The notes under the pieces: generated by a model | Told to the model about the DNA's origin: nothing | What the model saw: only the letters and a program-made list of their open reading frames with translations | Database searches by the model: none | Program-made: the position numbers and the translations under genes | From: Syntrophobacter fumaroxidans MPOB | GTDB taxonomy: Bacteria; Desulfobacterota; Syntrophobacteria; Syntrophobacterales; Syntrophobacteraceae | Reading direction: 5' to 3' | Assembly (NCBI RefSeq): GCF_000014965.1 | Contig: NC_008554.1 | Location: forward strand, 4,638,001-4,702,000 | Length of the DNA stretch: 64,000 bases | In this document: in pieces, positions 1 through 8,041 of the stretch | Layout of the letters: each line of letters opens with the position of its first letter | Position numbering within the stretch: position 1 is the first letter of the stretch

Positions 1-1
1 G

Positions 2-1900
2 CTCGAACCGATCCTTGGAGAGATTTCCGAGCAGTCGCCGCTGGAACAGGCCCGTCTGCTGAAGCTGGTGCAGGAGCGCATCGGCGGTGGTGTTTCCATG
101 GCCACCCTGAAGGAACAGATCCGCGCCATCCAGAAGGACCGCAAGGTAGAGTTCCGCAACGAAAAGAAGAAGGCCAAGCGGATGTCCGGCGCGATGCCCG
201 GATCATGCCGCGCCCGGGTCGACGAGGTGCTGATCGACACGGAGCTGGAGAACGGAGCTCCTGATTACACCCTGGCCGCCGAGGCCGCCTACGACTGGTT
301 CAACGCCAACGGTGCCCAGTTCTTTCACACCCTGCAGGGCGAGCCGTTCATGTATTTCGATAACGCCATCTATTGGATGGATTCGCCGGACCGGGGCCGC
401 AAGCGCCACTACGCGGCCATGCTCTACAAGCACACGGGCATGGTGCCGACCACGGGCGGCGGACGGACATTTTTCGAGGTGCTGCCCAGTCTGGCCATGA
501 TCCGTGGCCAGGTGCGCGACCATTTCTCCTGGCTGCACACCGATGTGGCCTCCTACACCGTCTATTTCAATCTGAACAATCCGGAGCACGAGATCGCCAA
601 GATCACCCCGGACGAGATTCAGATCATGAAAAACGGCGGCAACGAGGATGGCATCATCCTGGACGGCTCGCGGAAGATGAAGCCGCTGAAATTCCTGCCC
701 GACGCCGACCTCGAAGAGGCGGACCGGCTCCTGGTCGATCTGCTGGTGGGCAACATGACCTGTCCGCAGGGGGATCGCTTTCTCATCCTTTCCTGGCTCT
801 CCTGCTTCCTGCTGATCGATTTCGCCGGGACGCGGCCCATGACCCGCTTCGAGGGCTCGGCCGGATCGGGCAAGACTACCGCCAGCAAGATCACGTCGAC
901 GCTGCTTTACGGCGAGCCCCAGCACAAGAAGGCCACCGACGCGGCGAACTACACCGATGGCTCGCAGAACCCGCTCATCGTCCTCGACAACATCGAGGTC
1001 AAGCAGATGACCGAGGACCTGACCACCTTCATGCTGACCAGCATCACCGGCATCGCCAAGGAGAAACGCAAGAGCGGCACCGACAGCGAGACCATCACGG
1101 AGCGGACCAAATGCCTGCTGAACACCACCGGCATCGAGCCGCTGTGCGGGGAGCTTTCGGAGATCCTGTCGAGGTCCTTCGTCATCAACTTCGACCTCGC
1201 CAACCAGGCCAGCGACTGTTTTCTGGAATCGGAGGTCATCTCCGCCATCCAGCAGAACCGGGATCTGATCATCTCGGCCATCATGAAGCGGACCAGCCAT
1301 GTGCTGGCGATGATCCGGGACGGAGCCCAGAAGCAGGTCATGCGCCTGCTGCACCGAACCATGCCGACCCATGGCAAACGCCGGTGCAACGACTATCTGA
1401 GCCTGATGTACCTGATGATGCTGGCCGGGTCCGAGGAACACGAGGTGACCACCGGACTCGAGGAGCTGAGCCCACTGTTCATCGAGCAGATCCATTCCAT
1501 CAACGACACCAGCCAGGAGATGGCGCGGGAGTCGAACCCCATCGCAACGGCGCTGGCGTCACTATTTCACGCTTATCGGAACGCGGTGGAGCTGGACGAG
1601 AAGGCCCGCTACGGCGAGGACGACCGGGCAAACCACGTCGTCGGGTTCATCGAACGCTACCAGGTGAGGTTCGAGAACGAGAACACCATGGAACCGGTAT
1701 CGGCGGGACGGCTGCTCGCGGCGCTGCGTAGGGTCGGCCGGGAATTCAACCTCGAGTTCGAATACAAAAAACCCGCCCAGCTCGGTCGGCGCATCAGCAA
1801 CGACCTGGACGTCATCCGGGACGCCGGGTTCGACATCGACCGGCAGCGCAACGCCCACACCAAGAACTTCGAGTACCGCATCGGTTGCAGAGGTGTTTAA
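2..1900 (+). CDS. Phage-type DNA primase/helicase, 5'-truncated by window start
   Basis: The reading frame is open from the first bases of the window, so the gene starts upstream. The GTG at 68 is only an internal codon. The visible part has a Walker A motif, GSAGSGKTT, at about bases 854-880, a Walker B-like strand LIVLDNIE near 974-997, and a charged helical C-terminus. This fits the ATPase/helicase half of phage or plasmid primase-helicase proteins. The first visible residues (ISEQSPLEQARLLK) resemble the linker that follows a TOPRIM primase domain in such proteins, but no primase catalytic residues lie inside the window. It would unwind DNA and prime phage replication. It lies just upstream of the repeat-rich non-coding region at 3994-4522, which supports a replication role. 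The helicase fold is clear; the exact family is less sure. Confidence 0.75.
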   Translation, partial: LEPILGEISEQSPLEQARLLKLVQERIGGGVSMATLKEQIRAIQKDRKVEFRNEKKKAKRMSGAMPGSCRARVDEVLIDTELENGAPDYTLAAEAAYDWFNANGAQFFHTLQGEPFMYFDNAIYWMDSPDRGRKRHYAAMLYKHTGMVPTTGGGRTFFEVLPSLAMIRGQVRDHFSWLHTDVASYTVYFNLNNPEHEIAKITPDEIQIMKNGGNEDGIILDGSRKMKPLKFLPDADLEEADRLLVDLLVGNMTCPQGDRFLILSWLSCFLLIDFAGTRPMTRFEGSAGSGKTTASKITSTLLYGEPQHKKATDAANYTDGSQNPLIVLDNIEVKQMTEDLTTFMLTSITGIAKEKRKSGTDSETITERTKCLLNTTGIEPLCGELSEILSRSFVINFDLANQASDCFLESEVISAIQQNRDLIISAIMKRTSHVLAMIRDGAQKQVMRLLHRTMPTHGKRRCNDYLSLMYLMMLAGSEEHEVTTGLEELSPLFIEQIHSINDTSQEMARESNPIATALASLFHAYRNAVELDEKARYGEDDRANHVVGFIERYQVRFENENTMEPVSAGRLLAALRRVGREFNLEFEYKKPAQLGRRISNDLDVIRDAGFDIDRQRNAHTKNFEYRIGCRGV

Positions 1901-1921
1901 CGAGACATTTTCTCTTTTAGA

Positions 1922-1958
1922 TTGACTTTCAGGCCGCCAATGCCTATATTAAAGGCAT
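1922..1958 (+). promoter_or_regulatory. Sigma70-like promoter with overlapping inverted repeat, upstream of rloAB
   Basis: The -35 box TTGACT (1922-1927) is followed by a 17-base spacer and the -10 box TATATT (1945-1950). A perfect 6-base inverted repeat, ATGCCT/AGGCAT (1940-1945 and 1953-1958), straddles the -10 box and could be an operator. The element lies between the primase gene and rloA. It gives the pair its own transcription start, as expected for a moron-type cargo gene. Confidence 0.65.
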
Positions 1959-1993
1959 GATAAAGCGAATATTTCACTTTAGGAGGCGGTAAG

Positions 1994-3340
1994 ATGATAG
2001 TCAGTTTCTCACTCGAAAACTGGATGTCCTTCCGCAACCAGGTCACATTTTCGATGGTCGCCAGCAGGGAGCGCCAGCATGGAGACAGGGTTCCCAAGCT
2101 CGGCAAGTACCAGACGAGAGTTCTTCCGGTTGCGGCAATTTACGGCGGCAACGCGTCGGGCAAGACCAACTTTTTCAAGGCCCTGAGTTTCGCCAAGGCG
2201 CTGGTCGTCAAGGGTACCCAGCCCGACAGCCTGATTCCTGTCGAGCCGTTCCGGCTGGACGCCAAGGTGGCCGATCAGCCGTCACGGTTTGGCTTCGAGC
2301 TGCTGATCGATGAGATCATTTACGAGTTCAGCTTCGCGGTGACTCGCAAGGCGATTTTGGAAGAGAAGCTGGTGGCCATTACAAGCACCAGTGAAAAGGT
2401 GCTCTACCACCGTCGGGAAGGAAAGCCCAACTTCGATGATTCCCTGGCCAAGGACCAGTTCCTCCAGTTCGCTTTCAAAGGGACCCGGGACAACCAACTC
2501 TTCCTGACCAACTCGGTCTCCCAGAAGGTCGACAATTTCCGGCCGGTCTACGACTGGTTCAAGGACACGCTCGAGCTGGTCGCGCCCGATTCCCGCTTCG
2601 AACCTTTCGAGCAATTCCTCGACGAGGGGCATCCGCTCTACTCCACCATGAACGAGATGCTGCCGCAGCTCGACACCGGCATCGCGCACCTGGGTGGCGA
2701 GGAGATCCCCTTCGAAAACATTCCGCTGCCCGAGCCGCTGAAGACCAAGCTGCAGGAAGACGTGAAGGAAGGCATGACCGTTCGTCTGCTGACCGAGCCG
2801 ATCAACGAACGGTTCGTGGTGACCCGCAAAGGTGGCGAGCTGATCGCCAAGAAGCTGGTGACCTATCATCCAAAGGCGGACGGCACTGAAGCCAAGTTCG
2901 AGATCCGTCAGGAGTCCGACGGCTCGCAGCGGGTGATCGATCTGCTGCCCGCGTTTCTTGAGCTCTCGGCCCAGGTCTCGAAGAAGGTCTACGTGATCGA
3001 CGAGGTCGACCGCAGCCTGCACACGCTGCTGACACGCAGATTGCTCGAGGCGTACCTGGCCAACTGCTCCACGGAAACCAGAACGCAATTGCTGCTGACC
3101 ACCCATGACGTGCTGCTCATGGATCAGCAACTCCTGCGCCGTGACGAGATGTGGGTCGCCGAAAGAGACGCCACCGGAGCCTCGAACCTGCTCTCCTTCA
3201 GCGAGTACAAGGATGTCCGGTATGACAAGGATATCCGCAAAAGCTACCTGCAGGGGCGACTGGGTGGGATTCCCCGGATTCTCTTGGGAGGCGCTTTGAC
3301 CAATCCCTGCCTCACCGAGGAAAATGAGGGGGATGACTGA
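1994..3340 (+). CDS. RloA-like AAA ATPase (ABC/SMC-type), putative phage-defence ATPase
   Basis: This 448-residue protein starts with the [14 protein letters not shown] pattern typical of AAA_15/AAA_21 ATPases of the OLD/RloA type. Walker A is GGNASGKTN (from about residue 51). Walker B is VYVIDEVD near residue 333, followed by an H-switch TTHD about 40 residues later. The ATG is preceded by AGGAGG. The stop overlaps the start of the next gene by one base (TGATG), so the two are translationally coupled. The partner is an RloB-like protein. ATPase-Toprim pairs of this kind (RloAB, and more distantly OLD and PARIS) are linked to abortive infection or phage exclusion. The defence role here is inferred from family and from the autonomous promoter and terminator. 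Confidence 0.8.
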   Translation: MIVSFSLENWMSFRNQVTFSMVASRERQHGDRVPKLGKYQTRVLPVAAIYGGNASGKTNFFKALSFAKALVVKGTQPDSLIPVEPFRLDAKVADQPSRFGFELLIDEIIYEFSFAVTRKAILEEKLVAITSTSEKVLYHRREGKPNFDDSLAKDQFLQFAFKGTRDNQLFLTNSVSQKVDNFRPVYDWFKDTLELVAPDSRFEPFEQFLDEGHPLYSTMNEMLPQLDTGIAHLGGEEIPFENIPLPEPLKTKLQEDVKEGMTVRLLTEPINERFVVTRKGGELIAKKLVTYHPKADGTEAKFEIRQESDGSQRVIDLLPAFLELSAQVSKKVYVIDEVDRSLHTLLTRRLLEAYLANCSTETRTQLLLTTHDVLLMDQQLLRRDEMWVAERDATGASNLLSFSEYKDVRYDKDIRKSYLQGRLGGIPRILLGGALTNPCLTEENEGDD

Positions 3341-3936
3341 TGCCCCCGAAGAGACGCAAATTCCAGAGACCCATTGGCGAGCGTCGCTACCGCAAACTGT
3401 TCGTGATCGCGGTGGAAGGCGTGAAGACCGAGCCGCAGTATTTCGCCATCTTCAATGACCAGCAATCGGTAATCCGGGTGAACTGCCTCAAAGGCAGCCA
3501 CGATAGCTCTCCTCCGCAGGTACTGAAGCGGATGGAAGATCATCTCCGGCAGGAGGAGCTGAGATCGTCCGACGAGGCCTGGCTCGTGGTGGACAAGGAT
3601 CAGTGGACCGACGAACAGTTGGACCAGCTTCGTGACTGGGCTCAGGCACGCGACAATTACGGCTTCGCCCTCAGCAATCCCAAGTTCGAATACTGGCTGC
3701 TGCTCCACTTCGAGGATGGCACCGGCATCGCATCGTCACGGGATTGCAGCGACCGGCTGAAGCGGCACCTTCCCGGTTACGACAAGGGGATCGACGCACG
3801 CAAGATCACCCGCGACCGGATCGATGAAGCCATCCACCGCGCCAGGCTGCGCGACAATCCTCCCTGCGCTGACTGGCCACGCGCCCTTGGCGGCACCACG
3901 GTTTACAAGCTGGTCGAAAACATTCTCCAGGTCTGA
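3340..3936 (+). CDS. RloB-like protein (Toprim-fold, putative nuclease partner of RloA)
   Basis: This 198-residue protein has the RloB hallmarks: [11 protein letters not shown] near residues 25-35 with acidic E26 and E31, VVDKDQW with D85 and D87, and the conserved [12 protein letters not shown] segment near residue 115. The acidic glutamate and DxD arrangement matches the Toprim fold, which binds a divalent metal for DNA or RNA cleavage. It is coupled to the ATPase gene by a one-base overlap and ends just before a strong terminator, so the two form a complete cassette. By analogy with related ATPase-Toprim systems, the ATPase would sense infection and license the nuclease. Substrate and trigger are not visible. 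Confidence 0.75.
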   Translation: MPPKRRKFQRPIGERRYRKLFVIAVEGVKTEPQYFAIFNDQQSVIRVNCLKGSHDSSPPQVLKRMEDHLRQEELRSSDEAWLVVDKDQWTDEQLDQLRDWAQARDNYGFALSNPKFEYWLLLHFEDGTGIASSRDCSDRLKRHLPGYDKGIDARKITRDRIDEAIHRARLRDNPPCADWPRALGGTTVYKLVENILQV

Positions 3937-3966
3937 ACCCCAATCGGTTCGCCCTCCCAATCATCC

Positions 3967-3994
3967 AGGACGCTCTCGGGCGTCCTTTTCTTTT
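3967..3994 (+). terminator. Rho-independent terminator after rloAB
   Basis: A 7-bp stem, AGGACGC/GCGTCCT (3967-3973 and 3980-3986), with a 6-base loop is followed by TTTTCTTTT. It closes the rloAB cassette. Confidence 0.8.
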
Positions 3995-4522
3995 GCGGTG
4001 GTGCGGTGAACACCGCTGTCCCTTGCGGTGGATGACCACCGCACGCCAAACCCTTACCAGACAAGGCTTTCATGGCCTTTGCGGTGGATGCGGTGGTAAA
4101 TCCAGAGGTCTCACCCCCTATGGGCTGAAATATTTTTTCTACCTTCCAGCCTGGCATCCCACGCCAGGGAAATTCCGGCCCAGCGTGAGAGACATTCCCA
4201 AAATACCACCGCAACCACCGCACTCTATCTTCTCTTTCTTCATAACTATCGAAAAACAATAAACAAACAACGCACCACCCCCTGCGGTGGGACGAGAAAA
4301 CCCTCCACCGCACGACCACCGCAGCCACCGCACATATCCACCGCAGCTATTGGTCACCGACGGTTTCAGGGCTGCTCCGGTAAGTAACGGGAAAAGCGAT
4401 TAACCCGTATTTCTGGAGCCCGAAGCCATGAGCCTTCTGAAAACCATGATCAAGCACACCGCTGGAGGACAGGACGCCTCGGCCGGATGTGAAGTCCCAT
4501 TATTACCACCGCAACCACCGCA
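3994..4522. repeat. Clustered octamer repeats TGCGGTGG/CCACCGCA (iteron-like); candidate replication origin
   Basis: About 14 copies of TGCGGTGG or its complement CCACCGCA lie between 3994 and 4522. They start at 3994, 4024, 4036, 4080, 4089, 4206, 4215, 4283, 4305, 4316, 4325, 4338, 4506 and 4515. Several are paired at a 9-base step. An AT-rich stretch (about 4120-4265) lies among them. No credible gene covers 3937-4427. Direct and inverted octamers around an AT-rich segment, next to a primase/helicase gene, look like initiator-binding iterons with an unwinding element. A regulatory operator array is the alternative. The last two copies lie inside the following gene. Confidence 0.55.
4354..4388 (+). 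promoter_or_regulatory. Late promoter-like element, copy 1 of 7
   Basis: CCGAC is followed after 12 bases by GCTCCGGTAAGTAAC, the same spacing as in six other copies. It lies 39 bases upstream of the ATG at 4428. The flanking bases ACGGG and CCCGT can form a small hairpin in the leader. Confidence 0.6.
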
Positions 4523-5198
4523 GCCCGCCATCTATGTCTCCACCGGGCTCGACGTCCACGAGATCGAGGACGCCAGTGACTGGCCTGAAGACAGGGAGGT
4601 CAACGGAACGCTGTGTCGCCGTCTGTCGCCTGAATACTTTGCTTGGCTACGTTCCCGCATGGTCACCGCCCAAGCCGCGCACAAGGCCGGAAAGCTCCCC
4701 GAGGATGCCTGGAACACGCTGCGGCAGAGGTTCAACGCCCTGCAGGAGCTGGCCATCCGGGAGTTCGGCAAGGAAAGCCTTCAAGAGGTCCTGCAGTCCT
4801 TTTCTCCAAAGAACTATCAACCACCCGCGCTTCGTCCCGAGCCCCAGGAGAAACCCGTCGAAGTTCCCAGAAAGGACTGGATTTATCCCGGGAACCAAGC
4901 TTGGAAATGTAAGCAGCCGGTGACTTCCCAGGCTGTCGCCAAGGTCGACGCCATCCGTGAGGAGGCCATGGCCAAGGGCTGGTCCGAGGCACGCCTCTAT
5001 CGGAACCAGGGCCGCTTCCGGTTTCCCTGCGGCGAGGACTACGGCCTGGTCTGCTTCGTCGATGGCGATCAGGAGATTGGCGAGGTCACCGAGCGTTCTA
5101 TCGAAATTATCCACGGGCCGAAGTCCGGGCGTCCTAGCACGCTGCGGTTCTACAACCCGGACGTGCCGCAGCCGTGGATGAAGAAAGTGGAGGATTGA
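4428..5198 (+). CDS. Hypothetical phage protein, 256 aa
   Basis: I do not recognise this protein. It is the first gene after late-element copy 1. Its N-terminal region contains PLLPPQPPQP, encoded by two of the CCACCGCA octamers, so the repeat array has invaded or been maintained in coding sequence. The rest is mixed alpha/beta with a charged helical middle (residues about 60-120), a proline-rich linker (about 125-150) and a C-terminal part with FPCGEDYGLVCFVDGDQE. No signal peptide or membrane segment is seen. GGAGC precedes the ATG. The following small HTH gene starts 3 bases after its stop, so they are cotranscribed. A role in replication or early-late control is possible from position only. 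Confidence 0.6.
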   Translation: MSLLKTMIKHTAGGQDASAGCEVPLLPPQPPQPAIYVSTGLDVHEIEDASDWPEDREVNGTLCRRLSPEYFAWLRSRMVTAQAAHKAGKLPEDAWNTLRQRFNALQELAIREFGKESLQEVLQSFSPKNYQPPALRPEPQEKPVEVPRKDWIYPGNQAWKCKQPVTSQAVAKVDAIREEAMAKGWSEARLYRNQGRFRFPCGEDYGLVCFVDGDQEIGEVTERSIEIIHGPKSGRPSTLRFYNPDVPQPWMKKVED

Positions 5199-5201
5199 GC
5201 C

Positions 5202-5480
5202 GTGAAGAAAAAGAAACGCTACGCCAACGCCAAGGATGTCCTGCCCGAGGAACTCTTCGAGCAGATCCAGAAGCACTACACCGGGATTCTCTGGGTCCCG
5301 GCACCGAGCCGCTTTTACCAGGAGCGCCGCGACCTGGTGCTTGCCCTTCATCTGCAGGGGATCAGCAGCCAGGAGATCTCCAACCTCGCTGGAGTGACCA
5401 CCCGCCGGGTCAACCAGATCATCGCCGCCGAACGAAAAAACTGCCAGGAGCAGTTTTTCGCGCCAGCCCCGGAGGGGTGA
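5202..5480 (+). CDS. CD3324-like helix-turn-helix protein, 92 aa
   Basis: The GTG start at 5202 follows the previous stop by 3 bases. The N-terminus (YANAKDVLPEELFEQIQKHY) and a following segment with a tryptophan and prolines resemble the CD3324-type family of small DNA-binding proteins. Residues about 43-75 form a helix-turn-helix (LVLALHLQGISSQEISNLAG, then VTTRRVNQIIAA). It is cotranscribed with the upstream unknown gene and precedes the structural operons. This makes it a candidate regulator of the repeated late elements, which is an inference. The stop region carries a hairpin with A and T runs. Confidence 0.6.
   Translation: MKKKKRYANAKDVLPEELFEQIQKHYTGILWVPAPSRFYQERRDLVLALHLQGISSQEISNLAGVTTRRVNQIIAAERKNCQEQFFAPAPEG
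5436..5458. terminator. Hairpin resembling a bidirectional terminator within the end of the HTH gene
   Basis: A 9-bp stem, AAAAACTGC/GCAGTTTTT, with a 5-base loop lies 20 bases before the stop codon of the HTH gene. The T-run side follows the GC part on the + strand. It is coding, so termination is only a possibility. Confidence 0.4.
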
Positions 5481-5512
5481 GCCCCAGGGATGGGGCGAAC
5501 AAAACAGGACCG

Positions 5513-5547
5513 GGACCGACAGTTGGCCGCCGCTTCCGGTAAGTAAC
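5513..5547 (+). promoter_or_regulatory. Late promoter-like element, copy 2 of 7
   Basis: CCGAC, 12 bases, then CTTCCGGTAAGTAAC. It lies 90 bases upstream of the GTG at 5638. The leader between can form an 8-bp stem GGCGGGAG/CTCCCGCC (5557-5564 and 5587-5594) or a competing 6-bp stem GGAGGC/GCCTCC. Confidence 0.6.
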
Positions 5548-5637
5548 CCCTGAACCGGCGGGAGCGCGTTTGGAGGCTAAATCGGCCTCCCGCCCCGCAT
5601 CCCGGCTTGGGAAAACAATATTCGGCAGGATTTCCAC

Positions 5638-6138
5638 GTGGCACTGAACAAACCGGACAAAGAGACGCTGGACCGCTGGCACCGCAACGAGGGCAAGACC
5701 GAACCGCCCCGGCGCGGGCCTGGTGCGCCCGAGGGCAACCAGAACCGGCTGCGTCACGGCATCTTCGCCGACCGATGTCTGACGCCGGAAGAGAAGGTCA
5801 TGTTCGACGCGATCATCGACCGCCTGAACCAGGACTTCGAGTTCAACAAGTCCAGCGACTTCCTGCAGGTGGAGCTGGTGGGCGTCTACTCGGTGAAGCT
5901 GGTCCGCGCCCAGATCGAGGGAAACACGGACGCCGCCGAAAAACTCGACCGGATGATCCGCTGCCACATGAAGGATCTCAAGACCACCAAGATCGCCCGC
6001 GAGGGTGAGGAGCCGAAAGGCCCGCAGACCTCTCCGGCGGAATGGGCGGCGGCGCTGCTTGAGAAGGTGGCCGAGGCCGCCAACGTCCCGGGCACGAAAC
6101 CCTCCGGCCGCAAGAAACGCGGAAAGAATTGCGGATAA
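5638..6138 (+). CDS. Putative terminase small subunit-like protein, 166 aa
   Basis: The GTG start at 5638 follows AGGA; no better ATG is nearby. The motif GAPEGNQNRLRHG (residues 29-41) is typical of small phage DNA-packaging or terminase-associated proteins of the GxPxGNxNxxxHG type. The rest is helical and charged, with a basic C-terminus (GRKKRGK) suited to DNA binding. It would recognise the packaging site and load the large subunit. The large subunit lies 2.8 kb downstream, and the gap is filled by an opposite-strand integrase block. Its last 13 bases (GAATTGCGGATAA) are repeated 76 bases downstream. Confidence 0.55.
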   Translation: MALNKPDKETLDRWHRNEGKTEPPRRGPGAPEGNQNRLRHGIFADRCLTPEEKVMFDAIIDRLNQDFEFNKSSDFLQVELVGVYSVKLVRAQIEGNTDAAEKLDRMIRCHMKDLKTTKIAREGEEPKGPQTSPAEWAAALLEKVAEAANVPGTKPSGRKKRGKNCG

Positions 6139-6214
6139 CACCATGGAGGGCTTTTCCGATGACCCCGGCACACGGCGACTTGCAGCAGACAGCTTCACCA
6201 GGAATTGCGGATAA
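6126..6214. repeat. 13-bp direct repeat at the 3' end of the terminase-small-like gene
   Basis: GAATTGCGGATAA occurs at 6126-6138, including the stop codon, and again at 6202-6214. A duplicated gene 3' end is a common scar of site-specific insertion. No third copy was found near 8300. Confidence 0.6.
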
Positions 6215-6306
6215 GACGTGTTCCTTGCACTTTCGGAATCGGCAATCTCCGGCTGCCGATCATCATTTTCACTCCTTGATTTTTTCCTGCGACTCTCGAT
6301 ATCCGC

Positions 6307-6540
6307 TTGGCATGTGTGCGCATAAGCCGAGCCGCATAAGCCAAGTAGATATTGGCATGTTCACGCCGGGGCTCTCTCACACAACCCAAGTAAATATGGG
6401 CATATCGTGCTCCAGGCAGAACCGGCCAAGCCCCGCACACAGCCATTCCTTCGGCAGCGGCCCTCGCACATGCCAAGCAGATATTGCCATGTGTGTTCCG
6501 CGCCGAGAGCGCACAAGCCAAGCAGTTATAGCCATGTGCG
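6307..6540. repeat. Degenerate ~45-bp tandem repeat array, six units
   Basis: Cores of the form CCAAG followed by about 8 bases and TTGGCATGT recur at near-constant steps. CCAAG starts at 6341, 6386, 6426, 6473 and 6518 (steps 45, 40, 47, 45), and a partial first unit has TTGGCATGTGTG at 6307. Within a unit the ends are inverted (CACATGCCAA against TTGCCATGTG). The array lies in the 600-bp non-coding stretch 6139-6738, about 200 bases beyond the 3' end of the integrase gene. It looks like a multi-site protein-binding array, for example recombinase arm sites or operators. Apart from this array, the short repeat and the terminator, I see nothing in that stretch. Confidence 0.6.
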
Positions 6541-6692
6541 GCCGACAGACAGAAAAGGAGAAATTCCGGTCAATCGATATTTCCCGCTCCACCCGAGAGG
6601 CTGAGAACCATCGTCATGATCATTCATCATCGGCGGATGTGTTCTTTTGCGGGCACTGTCATTCACTGTCTTCGACACTGTCTCGCCCAACG

Positions 6693-6718
6693 AAAACAGG
6701 AGCAGCCGAGGCCGCTCC
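6693..6718 (-). terminator. Rho-independent terminator of the integrase operon
   Basis: On the minus strand a GC-rich stem, GGAGC...GCTCC with inner GGC/GCC pairing (6699-6718), is followed by TGTTTT. It lies 20 bases beyond the integrase stop. Confidence 0.6.
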
Positions 6719-6738
6719 CATCGTCGGGTCCGGAAGGA

Positions 6739-7653
6739 TCAAAGGCGTTCGAGGGCTTCCTCGAGCTGACCGTCCACGAGGTGGGTGTAGATCTGGGTGG
6801 TGGACACGTCCCGGTGCCCCAAGGCCCGCTGCACCACGAGCAGGTCGTTGGTCGCGCCGTAGAGGTGGGTGGCGAAGGTATGCCGCAGCCCGTGCGGCGT
6901 CAGTTCCTTCTCGATCCCGGCCTTCCGCAGCCAGTGGGCGAGCCGGTTGGCAATCTGCCGCTGGCAGAGTCTGCCGTCCCGGTTCGACAGGAACAGGGCT
7001 TCCATTTCCGGGCGGCCGTGTCGACGTCGCTCGGCCAGGTAACGGCGCAGCAATGTGCGGAGGTCGGTCTTGATGAACTTGACCTGCGGCACATTCCCCT
7101 TGGCCCGCACCCGCAGATGCTTGGCGTCGAGGTCGATGTCATCCATGTCGAGCGCGGCCAGCTCGCCAAGCCTGATCCCGGTGCCCAGCAGCACCTCGAT
7201 CATGGCGCGGTCGCGCAGCGCGGAGAAGTCGGTCCTTCCCTTGAGTTCCTTGAGCAGTCGTTTCTTTTCGGCGGTGGTCAGGAAAACCGGCAGCTTTCTC
7301 GGCAGTCGCTGCATGCGGATGGACCGGGCCGGATTGTCATCGACCACGCCCACTTCGACGGCCCAGGCGAAAAAAGCCCGCACCGCCGCCTTCATCCGAT
7401 GGAGCGAGGCCGCCGAGCGTGGGCCGCGCTCACTCTCGGTGACCGCCCCAGCGGAGAACACCTGGTCGAGGAATCCTGCCGTGACCGCCCGACAGACGAT
7501 ACCCGGGGCCAGCTCCCCGGCAACGCGGGCCACCAGGGCGAGGTCCCGGCGGTATGCGGCTATGGTCGCAGTGGCGCGTCCTTCGGCGGACAGGCGGGCA
7601 CAGAACGCCTCTGTCGCGCCCGTCAGGTCGAGGTCAGCCGTTCGGTTGCTCAT
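6739..7653 (-). CDS. Tyrosine recombinase/integrase, 304 aa
   Basis: All catalytic residues of the tyrosine recombinase family are visible: R161 (GTGIRLGEL), K185, H254 and R257 (HGLRHTF), H280 (LGHRDVS) and nucleophile Y289. An N-terminal SAM-like core-binding domain occupies residues about 10-105. At 304 residues it has XerC/D size and lacks a long arm-binding domain. The ATG is preceded by GAAGGAGT and overlaps the end of the upstream small recombinase-domain gene by 20 bases. It would carry out integration or excision by strand exchange. Its position inside the late region, on the opposite strand, is unusual for a phage integrase. Confidence 0.9.
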   Translation of the reverse strand: MSNRTADLDLTGATEAFCARLSAEGRATATIAAYRRDLALVARVAGELAPGIVCRAVTAGFLDQVFSAGAVTESERGPRSAASLHRMKAAVRAFFAWAVEVGVVDDNPARSIRMQRLPRKLPVFLTTAEKKRLLKELKGRTDFSALRDRAMIEVLLGTGIRLGELAALDMDDIDLDAKHLRVRAKGNVPQVKFIKTDLRTLLRRYLAERRRHGRPEMEALFLSNRDGRLCQRQIANRLAHWLRKAGIEKELTPHGLRHTFATHLYGATNDLLVVQRALGHRDVSTTQIYTHLVDGQLEEALERL

Positions 7654-8008
7654 CGCTGGACTCCTTCACCCGGCTGTGGCCCATGGGTGTGCTCTTGGGC
7701 AGCGGCAGCTCCTCGATGCGCCCCGACTCCCTGGCCCAGACCATCATCATGCGGAACACCCGGACGGTCTTGGCGACGGTGCGTTCAGCCCGCTCCTTGC
7801 CGTCGGGGAGTTTGAGCAGCAGGTCCGACTTGTAGAACTTGCCGACCTGGGGGAGCCGGATCTCGGCGAGCTGGCGATCCGCGCCGAAGAAGGACTCAAC
7901 CACGTCGAGATCCTTCCGGTAGGTGTAGAGGGTCCGCTCTTTCTTTCCGGATTCCCGCAGGTAGCCGATGAAAGCCTCGGCGGCTTGATGCACGGTGCAT
8001 TCGGTCAT
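7634..8008 (-). CDS. Stand-alone recombinase core-binding (SAM-like) domain protein, 124 aa
   Basis: Residues about 5-105 read like the N-terminal core-binding domain of tyrosine recombinases (AAEAFIGYLRESGKKERTL, then YTYRKDLDVVESF). A GKFYKSDLLLKLPDGKERAE segment and an RVFRMMMVWA helix follow. The R-H-R-Y catalytic domain is absent, and the protein ends in a charged tail. The start has a good AAGGAGA site. It is cotranscribed with, and overlaps, the full recombinase. It could be an accessory DNA-binding or directionality subunit, or an excision-control factor. It does not look like a decayed integrase, because both ends are clean and coupled. Confidence 0.65.
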   Translation of the reverse strand: MTECTVHQAAEAFIGYLRESGKKERTLYTYRKDLDVVESFFGADRQLAEIRLPQVGKFYKSDLLLKLPDGKERAERTVAKTVRVFRMMMVWARESGRIEELPLPKSTPMGHSRVKESSDEQPNG

Positions 8009-8041
8009 GTCGATGTCTCCTTTGTCGGTGGCCCGGTGTGT

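Noticed and set aside
203-1495. 430-codon minus frame opposite the primase/helicase
   Set aside because: No motifs; the + frame has Walker A and B.
3993-4262. 89-codon + frame across the octamer array
   Set aside because: It is low in complexity, built of the repeats, and has no ribosome site; treated as non-coding.
6307-6540. CRISPR array
   Set aside because: Repeat cores are short, degenerate and palindromic, steps are uneven, spacers are not unique, and no cas genes are near.
6129-7073. 314-codon + frame through the 45-bp array and the integrase 3' end
   Set aside because: It crosses the repeat array, the terminator and the real integrase gene on the other strand.
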